Source: JAVKFF01 sp040226215
GTDB taxonomy: Bacteria; Pseudomonadota; Alphaproteobacteria; DSM-16000; Inquilinaceae
Length of the DNA: 31,937 nt
Direction: 5' to 3'
Assembly (NCBI GenBank): GCA_040226215.1
Contig: JAVKFF010000024.1
Location: 1 to 31,937 of the forward strand
Part shown: piece after piece, positions 25,561 through 31,937 of the stretch
Position numbering within the stretch: position 1 is the stretch's first letter
How the letters are laid out: each line of letters begins with the position of its first letter
Position numbers and translations under genes: made by a program
The notes under the pieces: model-generated
The model's database searches: none
Seen by the model: the letters and a program-made list of their open reading frames with translations, nothing else
What the model was told of the DNA's origin: nothing

Positions 25561-26922
25561 CTAGCGAAGCGACTCCCAGGCGGCCTGGATGTCGTCCGCC
25601 ACTTCCTGGGCGGAAGATCCGCTGACGAAGTCGACCATGCCCGTCCAGAAGGCGCCGGCGCCGATGGCACCGGGCATCAGGTCGGAGGCGTCGAAGCGGA
25701 AGGTCGTGGCGCTCGCCAGAATCTCGCCCTGCTGGCGCAGCGCGTCGTCGTTATAGGCGTCCGGGTTGACGCCCAGATGCGGCGTCAGGAAGCCGGACTG
25801 CGCCATCCAGACCTCGTGGGAGATCGGTGCCTGCAGGTACTGCAGCAGCGCCCGCGTGGCCTCGCTGTCGTTGGTGATCGCCCACAGTGTGCCGGCGCCC
25901 AGCACCGGCCGGCCGAGATCCTCGGCCTCGTAGGGCGGGAAGTAGAAGAAGTCGGCGTCAACGCCGAGTTCCGTGCCTTCCGGGAAGAATGTCGGGATGA
26001 AGCTCGCCTGGTGGTGCATGTAGCAGTTCGGCGGGAAGGTGAAGAGGCCCGACGGGCTGTCGCGGAAATCCGTCGCGCCGACCGAGGCCACGCCGCCGGC
26101 CACCCAGTCCGGGTTCTTGGCGAACTGGCCGAAGATCTCGATGGCGTTCACCACGGCGGGATCGTTGAACGGGATCTCGTTGGACACCCACTGGTCGTAG
26201 ACCTCCGGCGGCTGCGTGCGCAGCATGATGTCCTCGACCCAGTCGGTCGCCGGCCAGCCCGTGGCGTCGCCGGAGCCGAGGCCGATGCACCAGGGCGTGC
26301 CGCCGTCCGCGACGATCTGCTCGGACAGCGCCAGCAGGTCCTCCATGGTCTCCGGGATCTCGTAGCCGGCATCCTCGAAGTTCTCCGGCACGAACCAGAC
26401 CAGGCTCTTCACGTCGACCTTGTAGAAGAAGCCGAAATACGCGTCCTCGCCGTTCTCGTTCTCGTAGGTGCCGAGATCGACCCAGGACTGGCCGGCGGCG
26501 TAGTTGTCGAGCACCCACTGCCGGGTCTCGTCGGAGAGCGGGGCCAGGGCGCCGCGGCGCGCCTGGTCGGCGGCGAGGCCGGGCTGCGGGAACACGGCGA
26601 TGTTGGGCGGGCTGCCGGCCTGAATGTCGATGATGATCTGCTGCTCGAAGCTGTCCGAGCCGGCATAGTCGACATTGGCGCCGGTGGCTTCCTCGAAATA
26701 GGCGAAGACGCTGTTCACCAGGTCGCGGTCGGGGCCGAGCCAGGGGCCGAGCACCGTCACCGTCTCGCCGCTCAGGTCCATCTCGTTGAACGGCTCGAGG
26801 CTGGCCCAGTTGAAGCGGTCGTCCTCGCCGATGGGGAAGACGAGATCCTGCGCGATGGCCGCGGATCCGGCCAGGCACACGGCCATGGCGGTGGACAGCG
26901 AGAGGGAGAGCTTCCTCGTCAT
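25561..26922 (-). CDS. aglE: Alpha-glucoside-type ABC periplasmic binding protein
   Basis: A 453-residue SBP_bac_1 family binding protein. A 24-residue signal peptide (MTRKLSLSLS... ending AIA) precedes the mature start QDLVF. The early segment VTVLGPWLGPDRDLVNSVFAYFEEATG, then GSDSFEQQI, PPNIAVFPQPGL and WCIGLGSGDATGWPATDW, fit the AglE group described for rhizobial alpha-glucoside uptake (sucrose, maltose, trehalose). A strong AAGGAGGA site lies before the ATG. It is the first gene of the leftward operon and divergent from a GH1 beta-glucosidase with 290 bp between them. That neighbour raises doubt whether the true ligand is an alpha- or a beta-linked glucoside. Confidence 0.9.
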   Translation of the reverse strand: MTRKLSLSLSTAMAVCLAGSAAIAQDLVFPIGEDDRFNWASLEPFNEMDLSGETVTVLGPWLGPDRDLVNSVFAYFEEATGANVDYAGSDSFEQQIIIDIQAGSPPNIAVFPQPGLAADQARRGALAPLSDETRQWVLDNYAAGQSWVDLGTYENENGEDAYFGFFYKVDVKSLVWFVPENFEDAGYEIPETMEDLLALSEQIVADGGTPWCIGLGSGDATGWPATDWVEDIMLRTQPPEVYDQWVSNEIPFNDPAVVNAIEIFGQFAKNPDWVAGGVASVGATDFRDSPSGLFTFPPNCYMHHQASFIPTFFPEGTELGVDADFFYFPPYEAEDLGRPVLGAGTLWAITNDSEATRALLQYLQAPISHEVWMAQSGFLTPHLGVNPDAYNDDALRQQGEILASATTFRFDASDLMPGAIGAGAFWTGMVDFVSGSSAQEVADDIQAAWESLR

Positions 26923-27135
26923 TTCCTGGTATCCTCCTTGTTCTGTCTTGTTGGGCTCGCTCGTCGGTGCCGGAGCCTCGTTGTTGACGACTTGCGCCCG
27001 GCAGCCATGCCCGGGTAAACGCGCGGCAAATTAGACCGACCGACGTCAAAGGTCATGTCCCAATTCACCCTAAGCGCGCATGGGTTGTCACGCTTCACAC
27101 TGGTGCCGTGAGGGCCACCGGTCAAGTCCGGCCGG

Positions 27136-27163
27136 TTGACAGCCCGACAACCACCGATAGAGT
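27136..27163 (+). promoter_or_regulatory. Candidate promoter of the GH1 glucosidase
   Basis: TTGACA (27136-27141), a 16-bp spacer and TAGAGT (27158-27163, 4 of 6) lie 50 bp before the ATG at 27213. Upstream, the divergent region also contains AAGCG...CGCTT dyads, but no recognised operator was identified. Confidence 0.5.
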
Positions 27164-27212
27164 GCGCCGCCAGGCCATACCCGGCCACGCCCAGGAAATC
27201 GGACCCCGAGCC

Positions 27213-28541
27213 ATGGATGCCAGCCGTTTCGCGAAAGACTTCCTCTGGGGCGTGTCGACCTCGTGCTACCAGATCGAGGGCGCGGCCGCCGAGGACGGGC
27301 GTTCGCCGTCCATCTGGGACCGCTTCGCGCGCACGCCCGGCAAGGTGGTGAACGGGGAGACGGGCGATATCGCCTGCGACCATTACCACCGCTATCCGGA
27401 GGACGTGGCGCTGATGGCCGAACTCGGCGTCGACGCCTACCGCTTCTCCACCGCCTGGCCGCGCATCCTGCCGGAGGGGACGGGGGCGGTGAACGAGGCC
27501 GGCCTCGCCTTCTACGACCGGCTGGTCGACAGCCTGCTGGAGAGGTCGATCGAGCCCTGGATCTGCCTGCACCACTGGGACCTGCCGGCGGTGCTGGAGG
27601 ACCGGGGCGGCTGGCGCAACCGCGACGTCGCCGGCTGGTTCGCCGACTACACCCATGCCGTCGCCTCGCGCCTGGGCGACCGGGTGAAGCACTTCTTCCC
27701 GTTCAACGAGCCCAACGTGCTGATGTGGCTGGGCCATGCCACGGGGGAGCACGCGCCGGGCCATGCCGACCGCGAGGCGGCGCTGGCGGCGCTGCACCAC
27801 ATCAACCTCGCCTTCGGGCGCTCGGCCCAGGCGATCCGTGCCGCCGCGCCCGATGCCCGGACGGGCCAGATCATCTCGCTGCAACCCTGCGAGCCCGGGC
27901 GCGATGACCCCGCCCACCGCCAGGCGGCGGAGACCATCGACCTGTTCTGGAACCTGGCCATGGTCGACCCCATCCTGCTCGGCCGCTACCCGGAACCGCT
28001 GGCCGACATGCTGGCCCCCTGGGTGAAGCCGGGCGATCTGGAGACCATCGCCCAGCCGATCAACCTGTTCGGCCTCAACCACTATTGCCGCATGTTCTGC
28101 TATCCCGACCCTGAGAGCCCGTTCGGCGCCCGCATCGGCGAGACGCCGTCGGGCCCGACCACCGACATGGGCTGGCTGATCGACGGCACGGGCCTGCGCG
28201 ACCAGCTCCTGCGCCTGGTCGAACGCTACGGGAAGCAGGTCTTCTACGTCACGGAGAATGGCGGCGCCTTCCCGGACGGCGCCGGCGCCGACGGCCGCGT
28301 CGACGACCGCGACCGCATCGCCTATTTCGAGGACTATCTCTCCAACCTGCTCGAGGCGCGCGACCGCGGCGTCGACATCCGCGGCTATTTCGTCTGGTCC
28401 TTCATGGACAACTACGAATGGTCGCTGGGCTACGCCAAGCGCTTCGGCATCGTGCATGTGGACTACGCGACGCAGAAGCGCACGCCCAAGGCATCCTTCG
28501 ACTGGCTCCAGGACCTCATCGCCCGTTCCCGCGCAGCCTGA
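27213..28541 (+). CDS. GH1 family beta-glucosidase
   Basis: A 442-residue (beta/alpha)8-barrel glycosidase releasing terminal beta-linked glucose or galactose. It begins FAKDFLWGVSTSCYQIEGA, the GH1 N-terminal signature. The acid/base glutamate is Glu166 in FNEPNV and the nucleophile Glu348 in YVTENGG. The sugar-binding residues Gln20, His121 and the C-terminal WSFMDNYEWSLGYAKRFGIVHVD are present. There is no signal peptide, so it is cytosolic and would act on imported disaccharides. No strong ribosome site precedes the ATG; the frame continues upstream to 27108, but that stretch does not match the family. Divergent from the aglEFGK importer, which probably supplies its substrate. Confidence 0.95.
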   Translation: MDASRFAKDFLWGVSTSCYQIEGAAAEDGRSPSIWDRFARTPGKVVNGETGDIACDHYHRYPEDVALMAELGVDAYRFSTAWPRILPEGTGAVNEAGLAFYDRLVDSLLERSIEPWICLHHWDLPAVLEDRGGWRNRDVAGWFADYTHAVASRLGDRVKHFFPFNEPNVLMWLGHATGEHAPGHADREAALAALHHINLAFGRSAQAIRAAAPDARTGQIISLQPCEPGRDDPAHRQAAETIDLFWNLAMVDPILLGRYPEPLADMLAPWVKPGDLETIAQPINLFGLNHYCRMFCYPDPESPFGARIGETPSGPTTDMGWLIDGTGLRDQLLRLVERYGKQVFYVTENGGAFPDGAGADGRVDDRDRIAYFEDYLSNLLEARDRGVDIRGYFVWSFMDNYEWSLGYAKRFGIVHVDYATQKRTPKASFDWLQDLIARSRAA

Positions 28542-28594
28542 GTGGCGAGGTCCGGCGTTGCGGCGTGGCGAACGCCCGCAACGCAAAAGCGCAA

Positions 28595-28623
28595 TTGACA
28601 GTCATTCGCAGGCGCATCACATT
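28595..28623 (+). promoter_or_regulatory. Candidate bfd promoter with Fur box
   Basis: TTGACA at 28595-28600 is a perfect -35; the -10 17 bp on (CACATT) is weak. TGACAGTCATTCGCA (28596-28610) overlaps the -35. In reverse complement it matches the Fur 7-1-7 pattern TGAtAAT-N-ATTaTCA at 10 of 14 positions. Iron repression of bfd by Fur is known in Escherichia coli; here it is an inference. Confidence 0.45.
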
Positions 28624-28652
28624 GTCGGCCGAGAAGGGACGGTGTTGGCCGC

Positions 28653-28868
28653 ATGTATATCTGCATCTGCAACGCGTTGAACGAGCGCACGATCACGGAT
28701 CTGATCCGTGACGGGGCGCAGACCCCCGACCAGGTCTATCGGGCCGCGGGCGTGACGCCGCGCTGCCGGCTCTGCGCCGAGGAGATCGAGGATCTGATCG
28801 AGGATCTGGTGGGCGACCATGCCGAGGACGGCATCGTCGTGCCCTTTCGCACCGCCAACTGCGCCTGA
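28653..28868 (+). CDS. bfd: Bacterioferritin-associated ferredoxin (BFD-like [2Fe-2S] protein)
   Basis: A 71-residue protein with cysteines at 4, 6, 38 and 41 (C-x-C...C-x-x-C), the exact positions of the [2Fe-2S] ligands of E. coli Bfd. The fold segment LNERTITDLIRDGAQTPDQVYRAAG and RCRLCAEEI are typical. Bfd reduces bacterioferritin cores to release stored iron. No bacterioferritin gene is in the window. The acidic C-terminal stretch (EIEDLIEDLVGDHAEDG) is followed by a short tail. It lies alone between a glucosidase and a convergent dehydrogenase, with a candidate Fur box upstream. Confidence 0.93.
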   Translation: MYICICNALNERTITDLIRDGAQTPDQVYRAAGVTPRCRLCAEEIEDLIEDLVGDHAEDGIVVPFRTANCA

Positions 28869-28883
28869 ACCCTGACGCCAGGG

Positions 28884-28900
28884 CGCCGCCCGCGCGGCGG
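28884..28900. terminator. Weak GC hairpin between convergent bfd and dehydrogenase
   Basis: CCGCC and GGCGG (28886-28890 / 28896-28900) pair around a short GC loop, 17 nt after the bfd stop, followed by TCCTCTCCC. There is no clear T-run. It may end one or both converging transcripts. Confidence 0.3.
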
Positions 28901-28932
28901 TCCTCTCCCGACCCCCCATATTCGGACCCTGA

Positions 28933-29991
28933 TCAGGCCGCCAGCGCCTGCCGGTGCGAGCGGAAGCGCTCCTCGGCGATGCGGTCGGCCGCGTCGGATG
29001 ACGGGATGCCGTCGCGCCGCGCCCGCTCCAGGATCGACAGCGTGGTGTCGTGGATGGCGGCGATGCGCGCCCAGGTGGCGTCCGCGCCGTAGCCGAAGCG
29101 CTCCGCCGCCACGTTCATCAACCCGCCGGCGTTGATCACGTAGTCGGGCGCGTAGAGGATGCCGCGCCGGCGCAGCGCCTCGCCATGGGAGGGCGTGGCC
29201 AGCTGGTTGTTGGCCGACCCGGCGACGATCTTCACCCTGAGCCGGTTGATGGTGGTGTTGTTGATGGTCGCACCCAGCGCGCAGGGCGCATAGACGTCGG
29301 CCTCGACGTCGTATATCGCGTCGGCGGCGACGGCCCGCGCGCCGAATGCCTTGACCACCCGGTCGATCGCCTGCTGGTGGATGTCGGTGACGATCAGCCG
29401 GGCGCCCGCTTCCGCCAGATAGCGGCAGAGGTGGTAGCCGACATGGCCCAGGCCCTGAACGGCGACGGTGGCTCCCTGCAGCGTGTCGACCGCGTCGGAG
29501 AAGGCGATGGCGGCCTCCAGGCCGCGGAACACGCCGAAGGCGGTGGCGGGGGACGGGTCGCCGGTGCCGCTGGCCGATGTGTCCAGCCCGACGACATGGC
29601 CGGTCGTGCGGGCGATCTCCGCCATGTCCTCGACCGAGGTGCCGACGTCCTCCGCCACGATGTAGCGGCCGGCGAGCCGCTCCACGGCGGCACCCATGGC
29701 GCGCATCATCGCCGGGGTCTTGTGGCGCCGCGCGTCGCCGATGATCACCGACTTGCCGCCGCCCAGCGGCAGGTCGGAGATCGCCGCCTTGTAGGTCATG
29801 CCGCGCGACAGGCGCAGGGCGTCGCGGATGGCGTCCTGCTCGGAGGCGTAGGCCCACATGCGGCAGCCGCCGAGCGCCGGTCCCCGCGTGGTGTCGTGGA
29901 TGGCGATGATGGCGCGCAGGCCGGTCTCGACATCGCTGGCGAAGACCAACTGCTCGTGGGCATCGAAATCCGTCTGGTCGAACACCGCCAT
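28933..29991 (-). CDS. Leucine dehydrogenase-type Glu/Leu/Phe/Val dehydrogenase
   Basis: A 352-residue NAD-dependent amino acid dehydrogenase that reversibly deaminates branched-chain amino acids to 2-oxo acids. Lys68 (in GMTYKAA) and Lys80 (in LPLGGGKSVI) fall at the positions of the catalytic lysines of Bacillus leucine dehydrogenase. The Rossmann motif GLGHVG (180-185) is followed by an Asp at 203 (VTD) that favours NAD over NADP. Valine, phenylalanine or other residues could be the true substrate. GGGAGGAG lies 5 nt before the ATG. No 2-oxo acid dehydrogenase or transcription factor gene is adjacent. The upstream region holds paired CAGTAT motifs. Confidence 0.92.
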   Translation of the reverse strand: MAVFDQTDFDAHEQLVFASDVETGLRAIIAIHDTTRGPALGGCRMWAYASEQDAIRDALRLSRGMTYKAAISDLPLGGGKSVIIGDARRHKTPAMMRAMGAAVERLAGRYIVAEDVGTSVEDMAEIARTTGHVVGLDTSASGTGDPSPATAFGVFRGLEAAIAFSDAVDTLQGATVAVQGLGHVGYHLCRYLAEAGARLIVTDIHQQAIDRVVKAFGARAVAADAIYDVEADVYAPCALGATINNTTINRLRVKIVAGSANNQLATPSHGEALRRRGILYAPDYVINAGGLMNVAAERFGYGADATWARIAAIHDTTLSILERARRDGIPSSDAADRIAEERFRSHRQALAA

Positions 29992-30024
29992 GTCGCTCCT
30001 CCCGCAATTTGCATGTCATGCTGC

Positions 30025-30093
30025 GCCGCAATATTCGCGGCGGCATGGTGCCGTTACGGTCAGTATAGATCAGTATTTGCGCGTCGCTTTCAA
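30025..30093 (-). promoter_or_regulatory. Candidate promoter/operator of the amino acid dehydrogenase
   Basis: On the minus strand TTGAAA (30093-30088) and TATACT (30067-30062, 5 of 6) are separated by 20 bp, too long for unaided use. CAGTAT occurs twice exactly 10 bp apart (30061, 30071) across the -10. Downstream, GCCGC-AATATTC-GCGGC (30025-30041) is an inverted repeat between the likely start site and the gene. Helically phased A/T-rich sites would suit an Lrp-type regulator; this is a guess. Confidence 0.35.
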
Positions 30094-30279
30094 ACACGAA
30101 CTCGGACGCATCCGAAAAAGGCAATGAAAGAAGTGCAGTAATTGCCCTCGCGGACATTCGCGTCACGGCACCGTCGCCGGCGCGACATAATATTTCCCGG
30201 CCGGATCGCGCGGACTTGCCGACTCCGGCGGTGCGGTGCTAGCAGGCTTGACGCCGTCACGAGGGGAGTGCCGCCGGAC

Positions 30280-31218
30280 ATGGACAGGCAGAAGATCATC
30301 ATCGACACCGATCCGGGACAGGACGACGCCATCGCCATCCTTCTGGCGCTGGCTTCCCCCGAACTCGAGGTGCTCGGTATCACGGCGGTCGCCGGCAACG
30401 TGCCCCTGGCGCTGACCGAGAAGAACGCGCGCAAGGTCTGCGAGCTGGCGGGGCGGCCCGACATGAAGGTCTTCGCCGGCTGCGCCCGGCCGCTGCTGCG
30501 GCCGCTGGTGACGGCGGAATGGGTGCATGGCGAGAGCGGGCTCGACGGCCCGGACCTGCCGGAACCGACCATGGCGCTGCAGGAGGCCCACGCCGTCGAC
30601 TGGCTGGTCGAGACGATCATGGCGCACGCGCCCGGCACGATCACGCTCTGCCCGCTCGGCCCGCTCACCAACATCGCCATGGCGCTGGTGCGCGAGCCCG
30701 GCATCGCCGAGCGCGTCAAGGCGATCGTGCTGATGGGCGGCGGCTTCTTCGAGGGCGGCAACACGACGCCGGCGGCGGAGTTCAACATCTATGTCGACCC
30801 GCATGCCGCCGCGGCGGTGCTGGAATCCGGCATCCCCATCGTCATGGCGCCGCTCGACGTCACCCACCGGGCGCTGATGACCCGCGCCTTCATCGACGGC
30901 CTGCGCGCCATCGGCACGCCCGTCGCCACGGCGGCTGCCGCCATGCTGGATTTCTACGAACGCTTCGACATGGAGCGTTACGGCCAGGCCGGCGGCCCGC
31001 TGCACGACCCCTGCGTGATCGCCTTTCTGCTCAAGCCGGAGCTGTTCGGCGGCCGCGACTGCCACGTGGCGGTGGAAACCGGATCGGCGCTGACCATGGG
31101 GATGACCGTGGTCGACTGGTGGGGCATGACCGACCGGCCCCGGAACGTCCACGTGCTGCGCGAGGTCGACGCTGAGGGCTTCCTCGACCTGATCACCGAG
31201 CGCATCGCCAGGCTGTAG
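30280..31218 (+). CDS. Nucleoside hydrolase (IunH/RihA family)
   Basis: A 312-residue enzyme that hydrolyses the N-glycosidic bond of ribonucleosides to base plus ribose. The calcium and catalytic aspartate cluster DTDPGQDDA lies at 9-17. LGPLTNIAMAL, VLMGGGFFEGGNTTPAAEFNIYVDP and the C-terminal HDPCVIAFLL are family signatures. The ATG at 30280 was chosen because it puts DTDPG at the usual distance from the start; GGGGAG lies about 12 nt upstream. The frame is open to 30142 but is compositionally unlike the family. Base specificity cannot be told. No purine/pyrimidine transporter is adjacent, so it seems monocistronic and divergent from the dehydrogenase. Confidence 0.94.
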   Translation: MDRQKIIIDTDPGQDDAIAILLALASPELEVLGITAVAGNVPLALTEKNARKVCELAGRPDMKVFAGCARPLLRPLVTAEWVHGESGLDGPDLPEPTMALQEAHAVDWLVETIMAHAPGTITLCPLGPLTNIAMALVREPGIAERVKAIVLMGGGFFEGGNTTPAAEFNIYVDPHAAAAVLESGIPIVMAPLDVTHRALMTRAFIDGLRAIGTPVATAAAAMLDFYERFDMERYGQAGGPLHDPCVIAFLLKPELFGGRDCHVAVETGSALTMGMTVVDWWGMTDRPRNVHVLREVDAEGFLDLITERIARL

Positions 31219-31333
31219 GCCGCCGGCTCACCCACCTTTGATGGGCCGCGACCCAGAGCCGGCCGCTCGGGGCTTCCTATCCTTTCGCATTATCGTCTAA
31301 GGTTAGTGCGATATCGCGACCGAGAGGCGGGGA

Positions 31334-31798
31334 ATGAGGCTCTTCAGGCGGACGGTTCTGGCGCTGGCGGCGGCCGGCGGGCTGGCGGGCCTCGGCGCGT
31401 GCGAGCTGGTCGGCGGCCAGACGCCGCTGATCTCCCTCGCGGGCCTGGAGCGGGACAGCCGCTCACCCGACGGCAGCGGCTTCCTGGCCACGCTCGACTT
31501 CGGCAACCGCACCGGTTACGCGGTGCTGATCGAACGGGTGGAACTGCTGGTGGAGGAGCCGGGGCAGGGGGACGCGGGCGGCCCGGACCTGGCCGAGGGC
31601 GCGATCGACCTCCAGGAATTCTGGATCGTGGCCTACGATGTCGAGCAGGTGACCGTGCCGGTCACCGCCCGGCCCGGCATCGATGTCGGCGCCATCCTGG
31701 ATGCCGCCACGCTGGAGCCGCCCGGGGTGGTGCTGCGCGGCCGGGTCTGGGTCAACCACGACCCCCGCCCGGTGCCCTTCGGCCCCCTGCCGCGATAG
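31334..31798 (+). CDS. Small predicted lipoprotein, possibly LEA14/WHy-like
   Basis: A 154-residue protein. The N-terminus MRLFRRTVLALAAAGGLAGLGAC is a lipoprotein signal with lipobox LGAC (acylated Cys23). The mature part is mainly predicted beta, with LATLDFGNRTGYAVLIERVELLVE, VPVTARPGIDVG and VVLRGRVWVNHDPRPVPFG. This spacing recalls LEA type 2/WHy domains (a strand with an Asn-type turn, then RGRV...PVPF at the end), but I cannot confirm it. GAGGCGGGGA precedes the ATG. A palindrome GCGATATCGC lies at 31308-31317. No partner genes are visible. Confidence 0.75.
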   Translation: MRLFRRTVLALAAAGGLAGLGACELVGGQTPLISLAGLERDSRSPDGSGFLATLDFGNRTGYAVLIERVELLVEEPGQGDAGGPDLAEGAIDLQEFWIVAYDVEQVTVPVTARPGIDVGAILDAATLEPPGVVLRGRVWVNHDPRPVPFGPLPR

Positions 31799-31895
31799 GC
31801 GAGCAGGGGCTGGAGAAGACGGGTGCCGGTCCCCGGACTGCGAAACCGAACATCGCACCCCAACCCGCCCCGGACCACACACATAAATGAAGTAA

Positions 31896-31937
31896 ATGAA
31901 ACACATCCTCCTCACCGGCGCGCTTCAGCACGCCAAT
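31896..31937 (+). CDS. Possible start of an SDR/epimerase-like gene (cut by window edge)
   Basis: The last 14 codons read MKHILLTGALQHAN. The MKHILLTG opening is the usual first beta strand of NAD(P)-dependent epimerases and short-chain dehydrogenases, but the following residues do not show the expected GxxGxxG before the edge. The upstream 98 bp have no clear ribosome site beyond AATGAAG. Too short for a firm call. Confidence 0.35.
   Translation, partial: MKHILLTGALQHAN

Overview
The window (about 32 kb, very GC-rich, densely coding) looks like chromosome of an alphaproteobacterium. Three things point there: a C4-pathway 5-aminolevulinate synthase, SOS boxes of the alphaproteobacterial GAAC-N7-GAAC type, and an AglEFGK-type alpha-glucoside importer. 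I cannot name a genus from sequence alone. No rRNA, tRNA, CRISPR array, phage or insertion sequence was seen.

Layout. 1-1109 (-): hemA, running off the left edge, with a perfect FNR/FixK box upstream. 1743-9511 (+): a peptide/nickel-type ABC importer with two tandem paralogous periplasmic binding proteins, two permeases and two ATPases. It is followed on the same strand by a two-domain universal stress protein (9605-10432), a ribokinase-like PfkB kinase (10735-11673), a metal-dependent amidohydrolase (11716-12945) and an M20 amidase/peptidase (12997-14169). Together these read as uptake and hydrolysis of a peptide or N-acylated amino compound. 14213-15172 (-): a TehA/SLAC1-type membrane channel. 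15335-21747 (+): a complete SOS mutagenesis cassette imuA-imuB-dnaE2 behind a promoter carrying two tandem LexA boxes. 21947-26922 (-): aglE-aglF-aglG-aglK, a sugar importer, divergent from a GH1 beta-glucosidase (27213-28541, +). 28653-28868 (+): a bacterioferritin-associated ferredoxin with a candidate Fur box. 28933-29991 (-): a leucine-dehydrogenase-type amino acid dehydrogenase. 30280-31218 (+): a nucleoside hydrolase. 31334-31798 (+): a small lipoprotein. 31896 to the edge: the possible start of one more gene.

Beyond the genes, the most notable structure is a ~115-bp double-hairpin intergenic repeat present twice in opposite orientation (10524-10638 and 21794-21909). Other signals are stem-loops directly after all three binding-protein genes, a 67-nt near-identical tract shared by the two peptide-binding-protein genes, and short in-frame tandem repeats inside imuA and imuB. 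Most genes are well-known families. I do not see a clearly new defence or mobile system; the best candidate for something undescribed is the peptide-importer/hydrolase cluster and the repeat family.
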